Source: Mycobacterium sp. 852014-52450_SCH5900713
GTDB taxonomy: Bacteria; Actinomycetota; Actinomycetes; Mycobacteriales; Mycobacteriaceae
NCBI RefSeq assembly: GCF_001667075.1
Contig: NZ_LZIL01000008.1
Coordinates: forward strand, 1 to 39,571
Direction: 5' to 3'
DNA length: 39,571 nucleotides
Each line of letters starts with the position of its first letter. Position 1 is the stretch's first letter. Below, one piece after another: positions 1-8,598 of the stretch. Below the pieces are notes generated by a model. The model was not told where the DNA came from. It did no database searches and worked only from the letters and a program-made list of their open reading frames with translations. A program made the position numbers and the translations under genes.

Positions 1-1518
1 GGCACCGGACTGCCCGGTGCCGTTGGTCTCCCCCGCCTCGACGTGGCTCAGGGGGCGCGGGACCAGGTGGCTGGCCGGGGGCGTCGGCAGCGGTGCGACG
101 CTGGGCGCGGGCGGGGCCTGGCGGTTTTCCAGGCCGGTCAGCGTGTAGGCCACGCCGCCGATCGCCGTCATCGCCACCAGGGCGGACATGCCGATGATCA
201 ACTGCGACAACCGAAGGCGGCGCCACGGCCGGTCCGGGGGCGGGTCGATCACGTTCAGGCGCATCGACCAACCGGACGGGCCGTCTTCGTCGTAGGTTTC
301 GCCGCCGAACCGCAACCGCACGTCGCCGGGGTATTCGGTCTGCGACCACGCCAATTCGCGATCCGTCAACGCCTCGTCGTCGATCACCAGCACGTCGCCG
401 GCACCGAGGTCGACGACCTCATTGGTGGCGTTGGCGGACGCCAGCAGGCCGATCGACGTCCGCGTGCGCAGGCTCAGCTCGTCACCGCGGGACGCCAGCA
501 GCAGCGCGCCGCAGGCCGCCGCGAGTGCGGGCTGCGACGGCGTCAGGACCGGGATGCGTCCGTGCACCGAAAGCCGTTCAGCGACAAGCGGAATGTGTGC
601 GCCCCCGCCCACCGTCACCACCGCAGCCAGGTCCCCCCAATTCTTGCGGTAGCGCACCAGCATGTCGTCGAAGGCGTAGATGAAGCCGGTCAACCGATCC
701 GCCATCAGATCTTCGAGATCGTCGCGCTTGAGCGTGAAGCTGCAGCTGCGTTCGCCGAGCTGGGCAGCGATTTCGGTGACCACGTCGGTGGACAGCCGCT
801 CCTTGGCCAGCCGGCACTGTTCCCTGAGGTCGCCGAGTTGCCCGACGGCGGCCGTACTGCCCGGGTCGATCCCGCTGCCGCGACCCAGCTCCTCGAAGAC
901 CCGCAGCAGCAGCTCCTGATCGATTTCGTTGCCGGACAGAGCCGCGTAACGCATTGTCGCGGTGACGAGTTCGAAATCACCCGCTACGTTCACCAGCGTC
1001 GCCGACGTACCGCCGCCACCGAAGTCCAGCAGCCCCACCACACCTTCGTCGGGGAGGCCGAGCTCGGACTTCACGGCGGTCAGCGACGCGATCGCATCCG
1101 AGACGAGCCGGGGCGCCATGCCGCTGCGGACGAATCCCAGATGCGTCCGTAGACCGTCGCGCAACGCCTGCACGGTAACGGGTTTCCAGTACGCGGGCAC
1201 GGCAATGGAGATCTCCGAGCACGACGCGTCCGCGCCGGCGGCGCGCACCATCGCGTCCAGGGCCTCCACCGTCAGCAGTTCCGGGTCGTGCGCGGACCCG
1301 TCAGCGGACACCAGCGCCACCGATTCACCGATGCGCTCGACGAAGCCCTTCATCATCACGCCGGGCTCGGCGAGATACGAATTCTCTTCGGGCAAACCGA
1401 CTTCCGGCGCGCAGTGCGGGTAAAGCGCCAGCACCGAACGCCGGATAACCGGTGGACTTTCGTTGCGCGCAGCGACCAGGTTCGTGGTCCCGATCGACAA
1501 CCCAAGTGGGTCGTACAT
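1..1518 (-). CDS. Hsp70/actin-like ATPase with membrane anchor and Pro-rich tail (Rv0312-like), 3' end off window
   Basis: Reading from ATG at 1518 the frame stays open through base 1 (506 codons, no stop), so the gene continues beyond the left edge. The N-terminus shows the actin/Hsp70 phosphate-1 motif GLSIGTTN (about residues 6-13). A second phosphate motif, LLDFGGGGTSA, lies mid-protein, and the adenosine motif VTVGGGAHIPLV follows. There is no Hsp70 substrate-binding domain. Instead a hydrophobic segment (about residues 434-459) is followed by a Pro/Ala/Thr-rich stretch. This fits the mycobacterial Rv0312 family, described as proline/threonine-rich. It probably is a membrane-tethered nucleotide-binding protein with the ATPase in the cytoplasm; its client is unknown. 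It lies downstream of the Rv0311-like gene on the same strand (157-base gap) with a possible promoter of its own. Confidence 0.8.
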   Translation of the reverse strand, partial: MYDPLGLSIGTTNLVAARNESPPVIRRSVLALYPHCAPEVGLPEENSYLAEPGVMMKGFVERIGESVALVSADGSAHDPELLTVEALDAMVRAAGADASCSEISIAVPAYWKPVTVQALRDGLRTHLGFVRSGMAPRLVSDAIASLTAVKSELGLPDEGVVGLLDFGGGGTSATLVNVAGDFELVTATMRYAALSGNEIDQELLLRVFEELGRGSGIDPGSTAAVGQLGDLREQCRLAKERLSTDVVTEIAAQLGERSCSFTLKRDDLEDLMADRLTGFIYAFDDMLVRYRKNWGDLAAVVTVGGGAHIPLVAERLSVHGRIPVLTPSQPALAAACGALLLASRGDELSLRTRTSIGLLASANATNEVVDLGAGDVLVIDDEALTDRELAWSQTEYPGDVRLRFGGETYDEDGPSGWSMRLNVIDPPPDRPWRRLRLSQLIIGMSALVAMTAIGGVAYTLTGLENRQAPPAPSVAPLPTPPASHLVPRPLSHVEAGETNGTGQSGA

Positions 1519-1534
1519 AGAGCGAAAACTTTCG

Positions 1535-1561
1535 TCTATAGGGGTCGGTGGCCAGCGTTAA
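1535..1561 (-). promoter_or_regulatory. Possible promoter of the Hsp70-like gene
   Basis: On the minus strand a TTAACG hexamer (1556-1561) and a TATAGA hexamer (1535-1540) are separated by 15 bases, a little short for SigA. The predicted start of transcription would lie a few bases before the ATG at 1518. A short CGAAA/TTTCG inverted repeat sits in the leader. This is pattern matching only. Confidence 0.3.
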
Positions 1562-1675
1562 CCATAGTCGCGGACACGCCCAAAACCGATGGCCTGCAAC
1601 ATCATCGGTATCCGGTCGATGCCACCTCGTCACCGAAGTGGTACCGCTGACCCCTTGACAAATTGACGCGGTTGC

Positions 1676-2899
1676 TCACACCACGGTCAGCGGCAGTGAT
1701 CGTCTCGGCTCAAACTGGAATGTCGCTCCGCCGCTCACCTTTGTTACCGACACCTCGGGCAGTTCGGCGGCCGCGGTGTCGGTTTCGACCAGTTCCGCGG
1801 TCCACTCGGTGTTCGTGCCGCTGACCCGGGCCTCGATGTGCGGGTCGACGGCGGTGGCGATCGCCTGCAGGGGTTGCACCGATTCGGGTGAGCACAGCGC
1901 GATCCATGCGGCGTCGTCGTGGGCCGGCGAGCGGTGCACCACGAGCCGGTTGGCCGTTTCCGCGCAGACGTAGCCGGCGGGGTTCAGCAGGGGGTGCAGT
2001 TCGAGCACCTGCAACACGCCTTCGATGCCGCCGGGCAGCCCCAGCGCGCGGTGAATGCGCTCGGCGGCCACGCCCGCTATGCCGGTCAGGCCTTGCGTGC
2101 ACACCGACACGGCCTGGGCGTCGTCGGCGGCGCGGGCCCGGACCGCGATGGCGAACGACAGGTAGAGCAGGTGCATCTGCAGACAAACCTCGTCGGCCAT
2201 CCGGACCAGCGCCGAATGCGAGAAGCCGGTGAAGTCGAAGTCCGACAGCAACGGGCCGGAGTAATCCGCCTTGCCTTCGTCGGAGCGGTCGATCGGGTCG
2301 AGTTCCCATGTGGCGGCTCGGGTTTGGTACACGACGTCCAGCGCGGGAATGCTCTTGGCCTCGGGGTGGGACTCGTCGATGATGACGGTCCACGCGCAGT
2401 GCGGCTGGCGGTCCTTCGGTGTCCGCGGCGGCCGGTGGATGGGGCGCACCTGGGCGCGGGCGTTGGTCGCCACCGCGGTGGCGTCGAAGGTCGGGTCCTC
2501 GATGGTGTGACACATGCCGAACACGTACTTCTCACCCATCGGCTCCACGTCGAGCAGCGCGCCGCAGTGGTCGAGCTGGAATTCGCCGTGCCAGCGGTCG
2601 TGCACGGTGTAGCGGAAGTCCATGAATTGCGGTGGCGCGCCGATGTCGAGCTGCAACCCCTTGAAAATGGTCGGCACGTCGTTGCCCTCGAAGTTGAGTG
2701 CCCGCTGCATGCGCCGGGTGTAGATGGGACTGGCGCCCGCCCACTCCTCGATGGCGATCTGCACCATCTCGTCGCGACCGAACGCGCTGATGCACCAGGC
2801 CATGCCCGAGCGGTCGATCAGTTGCCCGATCAAGAGCAGTTCGGGAACCAGGACGGCCAACTGCTCGCGGGTCAACCGCGCATAACGGGATCGGCTCAC
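1676..2899 (-). CDS. Conserved mycobacterial protein of unknown function (Rv0311-like)
   Basis: A 407-residue protein, close to the about 409 residues remembered for Rv0311, in the matching neighbourhood. It starts at GTG 2899 (MSRSRYARLTREQLAVLVPELL). I see no signal peptide, no membrane segment and no catalytic motif I can name. It has several Trp/His-rich segments (for example FRYTVHDRWHGEFQLDHCG and VFGMCHTIEDPTFDATA) in the first third. The latter could suggest a metal- or cofactor-binding fold, but that is speculation. It is transcribed divergently from a TetR gene 38 bases away, so it is a candidate target of that regulator. The plus-strand reading frames opposite it are shadows caused by GC-rich codon bias. 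Confidence 0.8.
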   Translation of the reverse strand: MSRSRYARLTREQLAVLVPELLLIGQLIDRSGMAWCISAFGRDEMVQIAIEEWAGASPIYTRRMQRALNFEGNDVPTIFKGLQLDIGAPPQFMDFRYTVHDRWHGEFQLDHCGALLDVEPMGEKYVFGMCHTIEDPTFDATAVATNARAQVRPIHRPPRTPKDRQPHCAWTVIIDESHPEAKSIPALDVVYQTRAATWELDPIDRSDEGKADYSGPLLSDFDFTGFSHSALVRMADEVCLQMHLLYLSFAIAVRARAADDAQAVSVCTQGLTGIAGVAAERIHRALGLPGGIEGVLQVLELHPLLNPAGYVCAETANRLVVHRSPAHDDAAWIALCSPESVQPLQAIATAVDPHIEARVSGTNTEWTAELVETDTAAAELPEVSVTKVSGGATFQFEPRRSLPLTVV

Positions 2900-2911
2900 G
2901 GCCCAAAAATA

Positions 2912-2933
2912 GACTTGGCTATGTTATAAAGTC
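2912..2933. promoter_or_regulatory. Candidate TetR operator in divergent promoter
   Basis: An inverted repeat GACTT-12 bases-AAGTC lies in the 38-base gap between the Rv0311-like gene and the TetR gene. The gap is AT-rich against its surroundings. TATAAA at 2925-2930 is well placed as a -10 element for a leaderless transcript beginning at the tetR ATG (2938). Autorepression and control of the divergent gene are typical for the family; the site itself is inferred. Confidence 0.4.
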
Positions 2934-2937
2934 AACA

Positions 2938-3579
2938 ATGTCGATTGCTGCAGGTCAGGCCGGGGGTTCGGTGGGCCCCACCCGGCGCACCACGGCGCCG
3001 CGCAAGCGCGGCGACGACACGCGCGCGAAGATCATCGACGAGACGGTCCGCTGCATCACGGAGGAGGGGTTCGCCGCCGCGACCGCCAAGCACGTCGCCG
3101 AACGCGCGGGCGTGACGTGGGGCGTCATCCAGTATCACTTCGGCGATCGCAATGGCCTGTTGATGGCCGTCGTGGACGACGGGGTGGACCGGCTGATCGA
3201 GAGCCTGTCGGCGGCCGATGTCAGCGAGTTGCCGCTGCGCAAGCGCATCGAGGTGGTCGTCGACACCGCGTGGAGCTGCTACAGCAGCCCGACGTCGACG
3301 GCGGCGTTCGAAATCCTGCGGGCGACCCGCGGCGGGCCGGGCGAGTCCCCGCGGCGCCATCTGCTGGAAATGAATGCGGCCATCGGGCAGCTCGGGCGGC
3401 TGATCACCGACGATCCCGCGAACGCCGGTGTGGCCGAAGTCATCTGGGCCACGCTGCGAGGCGTGGTGCTGGCGCAGATGGTCACCGGGACCGCCATCGA
3501 CTGGAGCCTGGAACGGCGCGCCCTGATCGACATGGTCACCCGCTACCTCTCCGACGGTCGGGGCCACCGCGACACGTAA
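2938..3579 (+). CDS. TetR-family transcriptional regulator
   Basis: A 213-residue protein with a basic, disordered N-terminus of about 25 residues. A classic TetR helix-turn-helix follows at about residues 28-75 (ARAKIIDETVRCITEEGF, then AERAGVTWGVIQYHFGDRNGLL, with the YHFGDR recognition-helix signature). The rest is an alpha-helical ligand-binding domain whose ligand cannot be predicted. ATG 2938 may be a leaderless start because a TATAAA element ends 7 bases upstream and there is no ribosome-binding site. It is divergent from the Rv0311-like gene with an inverted repeat between them, so local autoregulation is likely. I do not recall a TetR gene at this place in M. tuberculosis, so it may be species- or clade-specific. 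Confidence 0.88.
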   Translation: MSIAAGQAGGSVGPTRRTTAPRKRGDDTRAKIIDETVRCITEEGFAAATAKHVAERAGVTWGVIQYHFGDRNGLLMAVVDDGVDRLIESLSAADVSELPLRKRIEVVVDTAWSCYSSPTSTAAFEILRATRGGPGESPRRHLLEMNAAIGQLGRLITDDPANAGVAEVIWATLRGVVLAQMVTGTAIDWSLERRALIDMVTRYLSDGRGHRDT

Positions 3580-3686
3580 ACCACGCACAAGACCCGCCGC
3601 GCGATGTGACCGTGGCTCAAGTCTCGGCGACGCCAGCTCTTCGATGCGAGCGCAAGCGGCTCATCACCGTGTGCTGCAATGACCGG

Positions 3687-4175
3687 ATGAGCACCCTCAC
3701 CCTCGACGAACTGGCCGATATCGAAGCCATCAAGCACGTCAAATACCGGTATCTGCGCGCGCTGGACACCAAGCACTGGGACGACTTCGCCGACACGCTG
3801 GCCGCGGACATCAAGGCCGACTACGGGCCGTCGATCGGCAACGAGTTGCACTTCACCAACCGCGACGACCTGGTCGAGTACATGCGTACGTCGCTGCCCG
3901 CCAACGTCATCACCGAGCACCGGGTGACCCATCCGGACATCATCGTCGACGGCGATACGGCAACGGGCAGTTGGTATCTGCAGGACCGGGTGATCGTCGC
4001 CGACTTGAACTTCATGCTGATCGGTGCGGCCTTCTACCGCGACACCTACCGACGCACCGACGCCGGCTGGAAGATCAGCGGCACCGGCTACGACCGAACC
4101 TACGACGCCACGATGTCGTTGGAGGGCATGAACTTCACGCTCAAGCCCGGTCGCGCGCTGGCCACCGACGCCTGA
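3687..4175 (+). CDS. SnoaL-like / NTF2-fold protein (Rv0310c-like)
   Basis: A 162-residue protein starting at ATG 3687 (MSTLTLDELADIEAIKHVKYRYLRALDTKHWDD). That opening is typical of SnoaL_4-type NTF2-fold proteins, where the first helix carries the IKxxKYRYxRxLD pattern and is followed by a cone-shaped beta-sheet pocket. The C-terminal half (VTHPDIIVDGDTATGSWYLQDRV, then GAAFYRDTYRRTDAGWKISGTGYDRTYD) matches the repeated strands of that fold. Relatives include aromatic-ring dehydratases and polyketide cyclases, but many are uncharacterised and the substrate here is unknown. An upstream in-frame extension exists but overlaps tetR in another frame and is not credible. It converges with the L,D-transpeptidase gene with only 6 bases between the stops. 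Confidence 0.8.
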   Translation: MSTLTLDELADIEAIKHVKYRYLRALDTKHWDDFADTLAADIKADYGPSIGNELHFTNRDDLVEYMRTSLPANVITEHRVTHPDIIVDGDTATGSWYLQDRVIVADLNFMLIGAAFYRDTYRRTDAGWKISGTGYDRTYDATMSLEGMNFTLKPGRALATDA

Positions 4176-4181
4176 CGCGCG

Positions 4182-4838
4182 CTACTTGGTGATTGCGATC
4201 ACCGCTCCGGGCCGCAGCCATTTCATGATCGACACCAGCTGAGCGTCGTCGACGGCGACGCATCCCTCGGTGGGTTTCCCGTCGGTGGTGTGGAAGAAGA
4301 ACGCCGAGCCGCCGCCCGGGGTCTTGTTCTTGTTGACTCCCATCACGACCGCGTGCTTGTACTGCGGGATTTGCAGATTCTCGCTTTCGGCGGTGTTGAA
4401 CGGGCACTGCGCCTTCTGGCACACCTGCATGGAGTTGAAGGTGGGGCTGTGGTCGTCGCCGCTCCACCAGTGGTTGGCGCCGACCTGGGTATACGGCAGT
4501 CCGGTACCGGGATTCGGCGCGGTGCCGAACGCGGAGTCCAGGGTGTACACGCCCATCGGAGTGGCCGGCACCCCGCTCTTGGCCTGGGGCGCCATACCGT
4601 CCGAACCGACATGGGTGGGGATCCCCGTCCGCAGCGCCTGCCACCCGGCGGCGGAGCGCTGATAGATGTCCATCGTCGCGTTCGACCCGCCGGTGCTCAT
4701 CACCGAAACCACCTGCGTGGCATTGCCGACCGCGTTCGCGAACCAGGGGGCACCCGCCGCGGCACCGATCGGCGCCAGCGCGAGCGACACGAAAACTGCG
4801 CACGCCGAAGCGGCCAGCGAAGCGAGCAGTCGGCGCAT
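4182..4838 (-). CDS. Secreted L,D-transpeptidase (YkuD domain; Rv0309-like)
   Basis: A 218-residue exported protein, equal in length to Rv0309 as I remember it, when started at ATG 4838 (MRRLLASLAASACAVFVSLALAPIGAAA). This gives a clean signal peptide. An upstream GTG/ATG extension would add 12 residues ahead of the signal and is less likely. The YkuD catalytic signature appears as H183-TTDGKPTEG-C193, with Cys193 as the nucleophile. An N-terminal subdomain runs from about residue 35. The role by homology is peptidoglycan cross-linking or envelope protein attachment outside the membrane. It is upstream of neither an operon partner nor an obvious regulator; its 3' end nearly touches the convergent SnoaL-like gene. 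The start is preceded by AAAGG only 3 bases away, a weak ribosome-binding site. Confidence 0.85.
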   Translation of the reverse strand: MRRLLASLAASACAVFVSLALAPIGAAAGAPWFANAVGNATQVVSVMSTGGSNATMDIYQRSAAGWQALRTGIPTHVGSDGMAPQAKSGVPATPMGVYTLDSAFGTAPNPGTGLPYTQVGANHWWSGDDHSPTFNSMQVCQKAQCPFNTAESENLQIPQYKHAVVMGVNKNKTPGGGSAFFFHTTDGKPTEGCVAVDDAQLVSIMKWLRPGAVIAITK

Positions 4839-4897
4839 GACCTTTATCGTCAAACCCCAACGGCGCGGGGTCAAGTAAAGCTTTAGACCCGGTTAGG

Positions 4898-5575
4898 TCA
4901 CCGCGCCGTGACCAAATCCCCCGCGTCGCACGGCTTTCGGAAGGAAGCCCGGCTCGGCGGCCGAATTACCGTGAAACACATCAGGAAATACAGGTAGCCC
5001 AGCGACCAGCCCGCCAACACATCGGACGGGTAGTGCACGTTCAGTGCCACCCGCGAGACCCCCACCGCCAGCACGCTCAGCGCGACCAGCGCGATCGCAC
5101 CGCGGCGCACCGCCCGGTTCATCGCCGGCAACGCCAGGGACAGCGCCGCGAGCAGCGCGGCCGTCGCCTCCAGCGCGTGCCCGGACGGAAACGACGTCTC
5201 AGCCGCGGCCACCAGCATGGTCGACGGCCGTGGCCGGTCCACCAGCGTCTTGGCCGCCACCGTGACGAACCCGCTCAGCGGCGCACACGCCAACAGCAGC
5301 AAGCCCGCGCGCACCCGGCGCATGATCAGGGCGGCCACCGCCGCCAGCGTGCCCAGCACCCGCAACGGGACCGGACCCAGCGCAAAGGAAACATCCGCCC
5401 AGAACCGCACCCAGAACGGGTGTTTGACCGCGCTGTCGCGCGCGGCGTCCAGCAGTGACCAGTCCATGCGCTGCTGCCAGTGCCAGTGCTGCGAGTAACC
5501 CACCCACATAAGCGCGTACACCGCCACAGCGGTCACGGCGATGCAGGCGGCCGTAGTGATCCGCGATCGGGTCAT
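4898..5575 (-). CDS. PAP2-family membrane phosphatase (Rv0308-like)
   Basis: An integral membrane protein with about six hydrophobic segments and the three PAP2 phosphatase signatures: KTLVDRPRP (C1), SFPSGH (C2) and SRVALNVHYPSD (C3, catalytic His). PAP2 enzymes hydrolyse lipid phosphates such as phosphatidic acid, undecaprenyl pyrophosphate or decaprenyl-phosphate-sugar intermediates; the substrate here is unknown. I chose ATG 5575 (MTRSRITTAACIAV). A GTG at 5599 would add 8 residues but has no ribosome-binding site. The family member in M. tuberculosis is of similar length (about 238). It is probably co-directional with the L,D-transpeptidase gene 59 bases downstream, which would pair two cell-envelope functions. 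Confidence 0.85.
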   Translation of the reverse strand: MTRSRITTAACIAVTAVAVYALMWVGYSQHWHWQQRMDWSLLDAARDSAVKHPFWVRFWADVSFALGPVPLRVLGTLAAVAALIMRRVRAGLLLLACAPLSGFVTVAAKTLVDRPRPSTMLVAAAETSFPSGHALEATAALLAALSLALPAMNRAVRRGAIALVALSVLAVGVSRVALNVHYPSDVLAGWSLGYLYFLMCFTVIRPPSRASFRKPCDAGDLVTAR

Positions 5576-5658
5576 GACCCCCACGGATACCAGCTGCACC
5601 GCGCACAGCGGCGGGCGGCCTGACCACGCGGTCGCCGGCGCCGGTCCATACTGGCGTC

Positions 5659-6141
5659 ATGGCCGTATTTGTCCGTAGGTTGTTCGGCATCGGCAAGCTG
5701 CCCGACGACGTGTACGCGCAGGTCGAGGCGGAAGGCCTTATCCACCTTGCCGACTACGTCCCGGTGACCCGGCGATTCCGCGGCGCCATCCCCGGCGTGC
5801 GATTGCCGCACAGCGTCGCCAGCTACACGGGTTCGCTGGTGTTCAGCTCCGAGCGGGTGCTCGCCACGTTGTCCATGTTGCCCAGGCTGGCCGGTCCGAC
5901 CGTCGACGTCCGCTGGGACGCGGAGCACAACGGATCGGCGCAGGTCGAAATATCGTCGACCGGTTTGCGGGTCGACGTCGACGTCAATCGGGTCGACCCG
6001 AAGTTCAGCGGCGAACTGTCGCTGCACTACAAGGTCGCCATTCCGGCCGACGTGCTCAGCGGCCTGCCGCGGCGATCGCTGGCCTTCGACATGCCGCCCG
6101 ACTACGTCTTTCGCGCGGTCGGCGTTACCTATAGTCCGTGA
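5659..6141 (+). CDS. Conserved hypothetical protein (Rv0307c-like)
   Basis: A 160-residue soluble protein with no signal peptide, starting at ATG 5659 (MAVFVRRLFGIGKLPDDVYAQVEAEG). Position and length match Rv0307c. The composition is beta-rich with alternating hydrophobic residues (TVDVRWDAEHNGSAQVEISSTGLRVDVDVN). It suggests an all-beta or barrel-like fold, but I recognise no family motif. It is divergent from the PAP2 gene and its last 17 bases overlap the convergent small membrane protein gene, so both ends are tightly packed. Function unknown. Confidence 0.72.
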   Translation: MAVFVRRLFGIGKLPDDVYAQVEAEGLIHLADYVPVTRRFRGAIPGVRLPHSVASYTGSLVFSSERVLATLSMLPRLAGPTVDVRWDAEHNGSAQVEISSTGLRVDVDVNRVDPKFSGELSLHYKVAIPADVLSGLPRRSLAFDMPPDYVFRAVGVTYSP

Positions 6142-6409
6142 CGGTCATCCGCGGCCAGGGCGGTTGCCGCAGAACCGCGAGGCTGGCGATCACCGCCGCC
6201 AGCAGGCCGGTCATCACTCCGATCAGCGCGATTCGATTCCCGTCCACGGCGGGCGTCCAGGACGCCTCGCCGTTGCGGATGACGAAGACGCCGCGGGGTT
6301 TGACGACGGGGATCACGGTGGTGCCGTCCGGTGTCTGATAGGGCTCGCCGTACACGCGGCCGGCGGCGGGGTCGCTGGGCAGCTGGTCGAGTGCGTCCAA
6401 GGGCTTCAC
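6125..6409 (-). CDS. Small single-pass membrane protein with GerW/YtfJ-like N-terminal domain
   Basis: A 94-residue protein from GTG 6409, supported by AGGAGTG 5 bases upstream. Residues 15-45 (GRVYGEPYQTPDGTTVIPV) resemble the core of GerW/YtfJ spore-protein domains, in which GEP...DG.TVIPV is the recurrent pattern. A transmembrane helix follows (about residues 60-82, ALIGVMTGLLAAVIASLAVL) with a short basic tail. No function is known for the mycobacterial versions. Its 3' end overlaps the convergent Rv0307c-like gene by 17 bases. It is divergent from bluB, with 73 bases between start codons. The domain assignment rests on a short motif only. Confidence 0.6.
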   Translation of the reverse strand: MKPLDALDQLPSDPAAGRVYGEPYQTPDGTTVIPVVKPRGVFVIRNGEASWTPAVDGNRIALIGVMTGLLAAVIASLAVLRQPPWPRMTVTDYR

Positions 6410-6482
6410 GGCACACTCCTTTCTCGGATGTTCGCCGGGTCCGTGCTGCGGACAGGGTTCACGCTAACGCGGATTTCCTACG

Positions 6483-7157
6483 ATGACTCCCGTGAGCGAG
6501 GAGGGCTTCAGCCCGCAGGAGCGCCGCGCCGTCTATCGGGCGATCTCCGAACGACGGGACATGCGCCGGTTCTCACCGGGCGTGGTGGCCGAGGACGTGC
6601 TGGCCCGCCTGCTGCAGGCGGCCCACGCGGCGCCCAGCGTCGGCCTGATGCAGCCGTGGCGTTTCATCCGCATCACCGATGACGGGCTGCGGCGGCGCAT
6701 CCACGCGCTCGTCGACGACGAGCGCCCGCTCACCGCCGCGGCCCTGGGCGAGCGGGGCGAGGAGTTTTTGGCGCTGAAAGTCGAAGGCATCCTGGAATGC
6801 GCCGAGCTTCTGGTGGTGGCGCTGGGCGACGACCGGGAGCGGCATGTATTCGGCCGGCGGACGCTACCGCAGATGGACCTCGCGTCGGTGTCGTGCGCGA
6901 TCCAGAATCTGTGGCTGGCAGCGCGCGCCGAAGGCCTTGGCATGGGCTGGGTTTCGCTGTTCGATCCGCACCGATTGGCGGCCATGCTCGAGATGCCCGC
7001 CGGGGCGGAGCCGGTGGCCATTCTGTGCCTGGGGCCGGTGCCCCAATTCCCCGATCGGCCCGCGTTGGAACTGGACGGCTGGGCCGTCGCCCGTCCGCTC
7101 TCGGAGTTCGTCTGCGAGAACCGCTGGAGTCGGCGCGCCCAGGGTCCCCCCGAGTAG
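6483..7157 (+). CDS. bluB: BluB, 5,6-dimethylbenzimidazole synthase (nitroreductase fold; Rv0306-like)
   Basis: A 224-residue protein of the nitroreductase/BluB family. BluB uses reduced FMN and oxygen to turn the flavin into 5,6-dimethylbenzimidazole, the lower ligand of vitamin B12. Family features seen: the N-terminal RRDMRRFSPGVV (phosphate-binding Arg cluster), AAHAAPSVGLMQPWRFI, and DLASVSCAIQNLWLAARAEGLGMGWVSLFDP near the C-terminal third. The closely packed GLGMGWVS segment is more typical of BluB than of general nitroreductases. ATG 6483 was chosen; an internal start a few codons later is possible. It lies just upstream of the sulfatase gene (37 bases), with no functional link obvious. 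Confidence 0.85.
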   Translation: MTPVSEEGFSPQERRAVYRAISERRDMRRFSPGVVAEDVLARLLQAAHAAPSVGLMQPWRFIRITDDGLRRRIHALVDDERPLTAAALGERGEEFLALKVEGILECAELLVVALGDDRERHVFGRRTLPQMDLASVSCAIQNLWLAARAEGLGMGWVSLFDPHRLAAMLEMPAGAEPVAILCLGPVPQFPDRPALELDGWAVARPLSEFVCENRWSRRAQGPPE

Positions 7158-7194
7158 CTGCGGTATCGTCGCCGGTCGCGGGCAAATCGGAGAG

Positions 7195-8598
7195 GTGACG
7201 CAATTGGCGCCGGGCGAAGCAGCCGACCGACAGGACAACGTGCTGATCGTGCACTGGCACGATCTGGGGCGCTATCTGGGCGTCTACGGCCACCCGGACG
7301 TCTCCAGCCCCCGGCTGGACCGCCTTGCCGCCGAGGGCATCCTGTTCACCCGGGCGCACGCCACGGCGCCGCTGTGCTCGCCGTCGCGCGGATCGCTGTT
7401 CACCGGCCGCTACCCGCAGACCAACGGCCTGATCGGGCTGGCGCACCACGGCTGGGAATACCGCAACGGCGTGCGGACGCTGCCCCAGATATTGACCGAT
7501 GCGGGTTGGTACTCGGCGCTTTTCGGCATGCAGCACGAGACGTCCTACCCGCAGCGGCTGGGCTTCGACGAGTTCGACGTGTCCAACTCATACTGCGAGT
7601 ACGTGGTGGACAAGGCGGGCGAATGGCTGCGCGAGGGCACCGAAGATCTCGGGGGCCAGCCGTTCCTGTTGACCGCCGGCTTCTTCGAGACGCACCGGCC
7701 GTATCCGCGGGACCGCTACGAGCCGGCGGACACTGCGGAGGTCGACCCGCCCGACTTCCTACCCGACATCCCCGAGGTGCGGGGCGACCTCGCCAGTTTC
7801 TATGGGGCGATCGCGACGGCCGACGCCGCGGTCGGCCGGCTGCTGGACACGCTGGCCGAAACCGGGTTGGACGCCACCACCTGGGTGGTGTTCTTCACCG
7901 ATCACGGCCCGGCGTTCCCCCGCGCGAAATCCACGCTGTACGACGCGGGAACCGGCATCGGCATGATCATCCGGCCCCCCACCAGCCAGGCCATCACCCC
8001 ACGCGTCTACGACGAACTGTTTTCCGGCGTGGACCTGCTGCCGACGCTGCTGGGCCTGCTGGGTCTCGACGTTCCCGACGATGTCGACGGGGTGTCGCAC
8101 GCGCGCGCCCTGGTCGCCCCGGACCCGCACGCCGTGCCGGTCCGAGACCGCGTGTACACGACGAAGACCTATCACGACTCGTTCGATCCCATCCGCGCGA
8201 TTCGCACCAAGGAATACAGCTACATCGAGAACTACGTGCCCCGGCCGCTGCTCGACCTGCCGTTGGATATCGAGGAGAGCCCGTCCGGGATGGCCGTGGC
8301 GCCGTTGGTCACCGGCCCGCGCCCCGAGCGCGAGCTCTACGACCTGCGCACCGACCCCAGCGAGACCACCAACCTGCTGGCCGGTGACGTCGCGGGTGCG
8401 GACGAGATCGCGGCGGATTTGGCTGTCCAGCTTCATGATTGGCGCCAGCGCACGGGTGACGTCATCCCGTCGGAGTTCGCCGGCACCCGCATCTCCGCAC
8501 GTTACACCGAGACGTACCTGCAGATTCATCGGATGAAGCCGACCTCCCGGTCGGCGATCGCCGCCGAACGCGGCATCGAGAAGGAAGCGAGCGGTTAG
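7195..8598 (+). CDS. Formylglycine-type sulfatase (Rv0296c-like)
   Basis: A 467-residue protein, against about 465 for Rv0296c, when started at GTG 7195. GGAGAG lies just upstream. The alkaline phosphatase-fold sulfatase signature is complete: Cys61 in CSPSR (residues 61-65), the residue oxidised to formylglycine, within a [18 protein letters not shown] block. The N-terminal metal-binding segment is [18 protein letters not shown], a form seen in N-sulfatase-like relatives. The C-terminal metal site [11 protein letters not shown] is also present. The role by homology is hydrolysis of a sulfate ester of unknown substrate. There is no signal peptide. The open frame upstream of 7195 overlaps bluB in another frame and is a shadow. 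Its stop overlaps the convergent methyltransferase gene by 4 bases. Confidence 0.87.
   Translation: MTQLAPGEAADRQDNVLIVHWHDLGRYLGVYGHPDVSSPRLDRLAAEGILFTRAHATAPLCSPSRGSLFTGRYPQTNGLIGLAHHGWEYRNGVRTLPQILTDAGWYSALFGMQHETSYPQRLGFDEFDVSNSYCEYVVDKAGEWLREGTEDLGGQPFLLTAGFFETHRPYPRDRYEPADTAEVDPPDFLPDIPEVRGDLASFYGAIATADAAVGRLLDTLAETGLDATTWVVFFTDHGPAFPRAKSTLYDAGTGIGMIIRPPTSQAITPRVYDELFSGVDLLPTLLGLLGLDVPDDVDGVSHARALVAPDPHAVPVRDRVYTTKTYHDSFDPIRAIRTKEYSYIENYVPRPLLDLPLDIEESPSGMAVAPLVTGPRPERELYDLRTDPSETTNLLAGDVAGADEIAADLAVQLHDWRQRTGDVIPSEFAGTRISARYTETYLQIHRMKPTSRSAIAAERGIEKEASG

Noticed and set aside
1919..2929. 336-codon plus-strand open frame opposite the Rv0311-like gene
   Set aside because: Composition of His/Arg/Val-rich shadow type; the minus-strand gene has the conserved position and length.
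7195..7300. Sulfatase thought to lack the N-terminal metal-binding Asp pair
   Set aside because: The [13 protein letters not shown] form is usual in a branch of N-sulfatase-like enzymes, so the site is probably intact.
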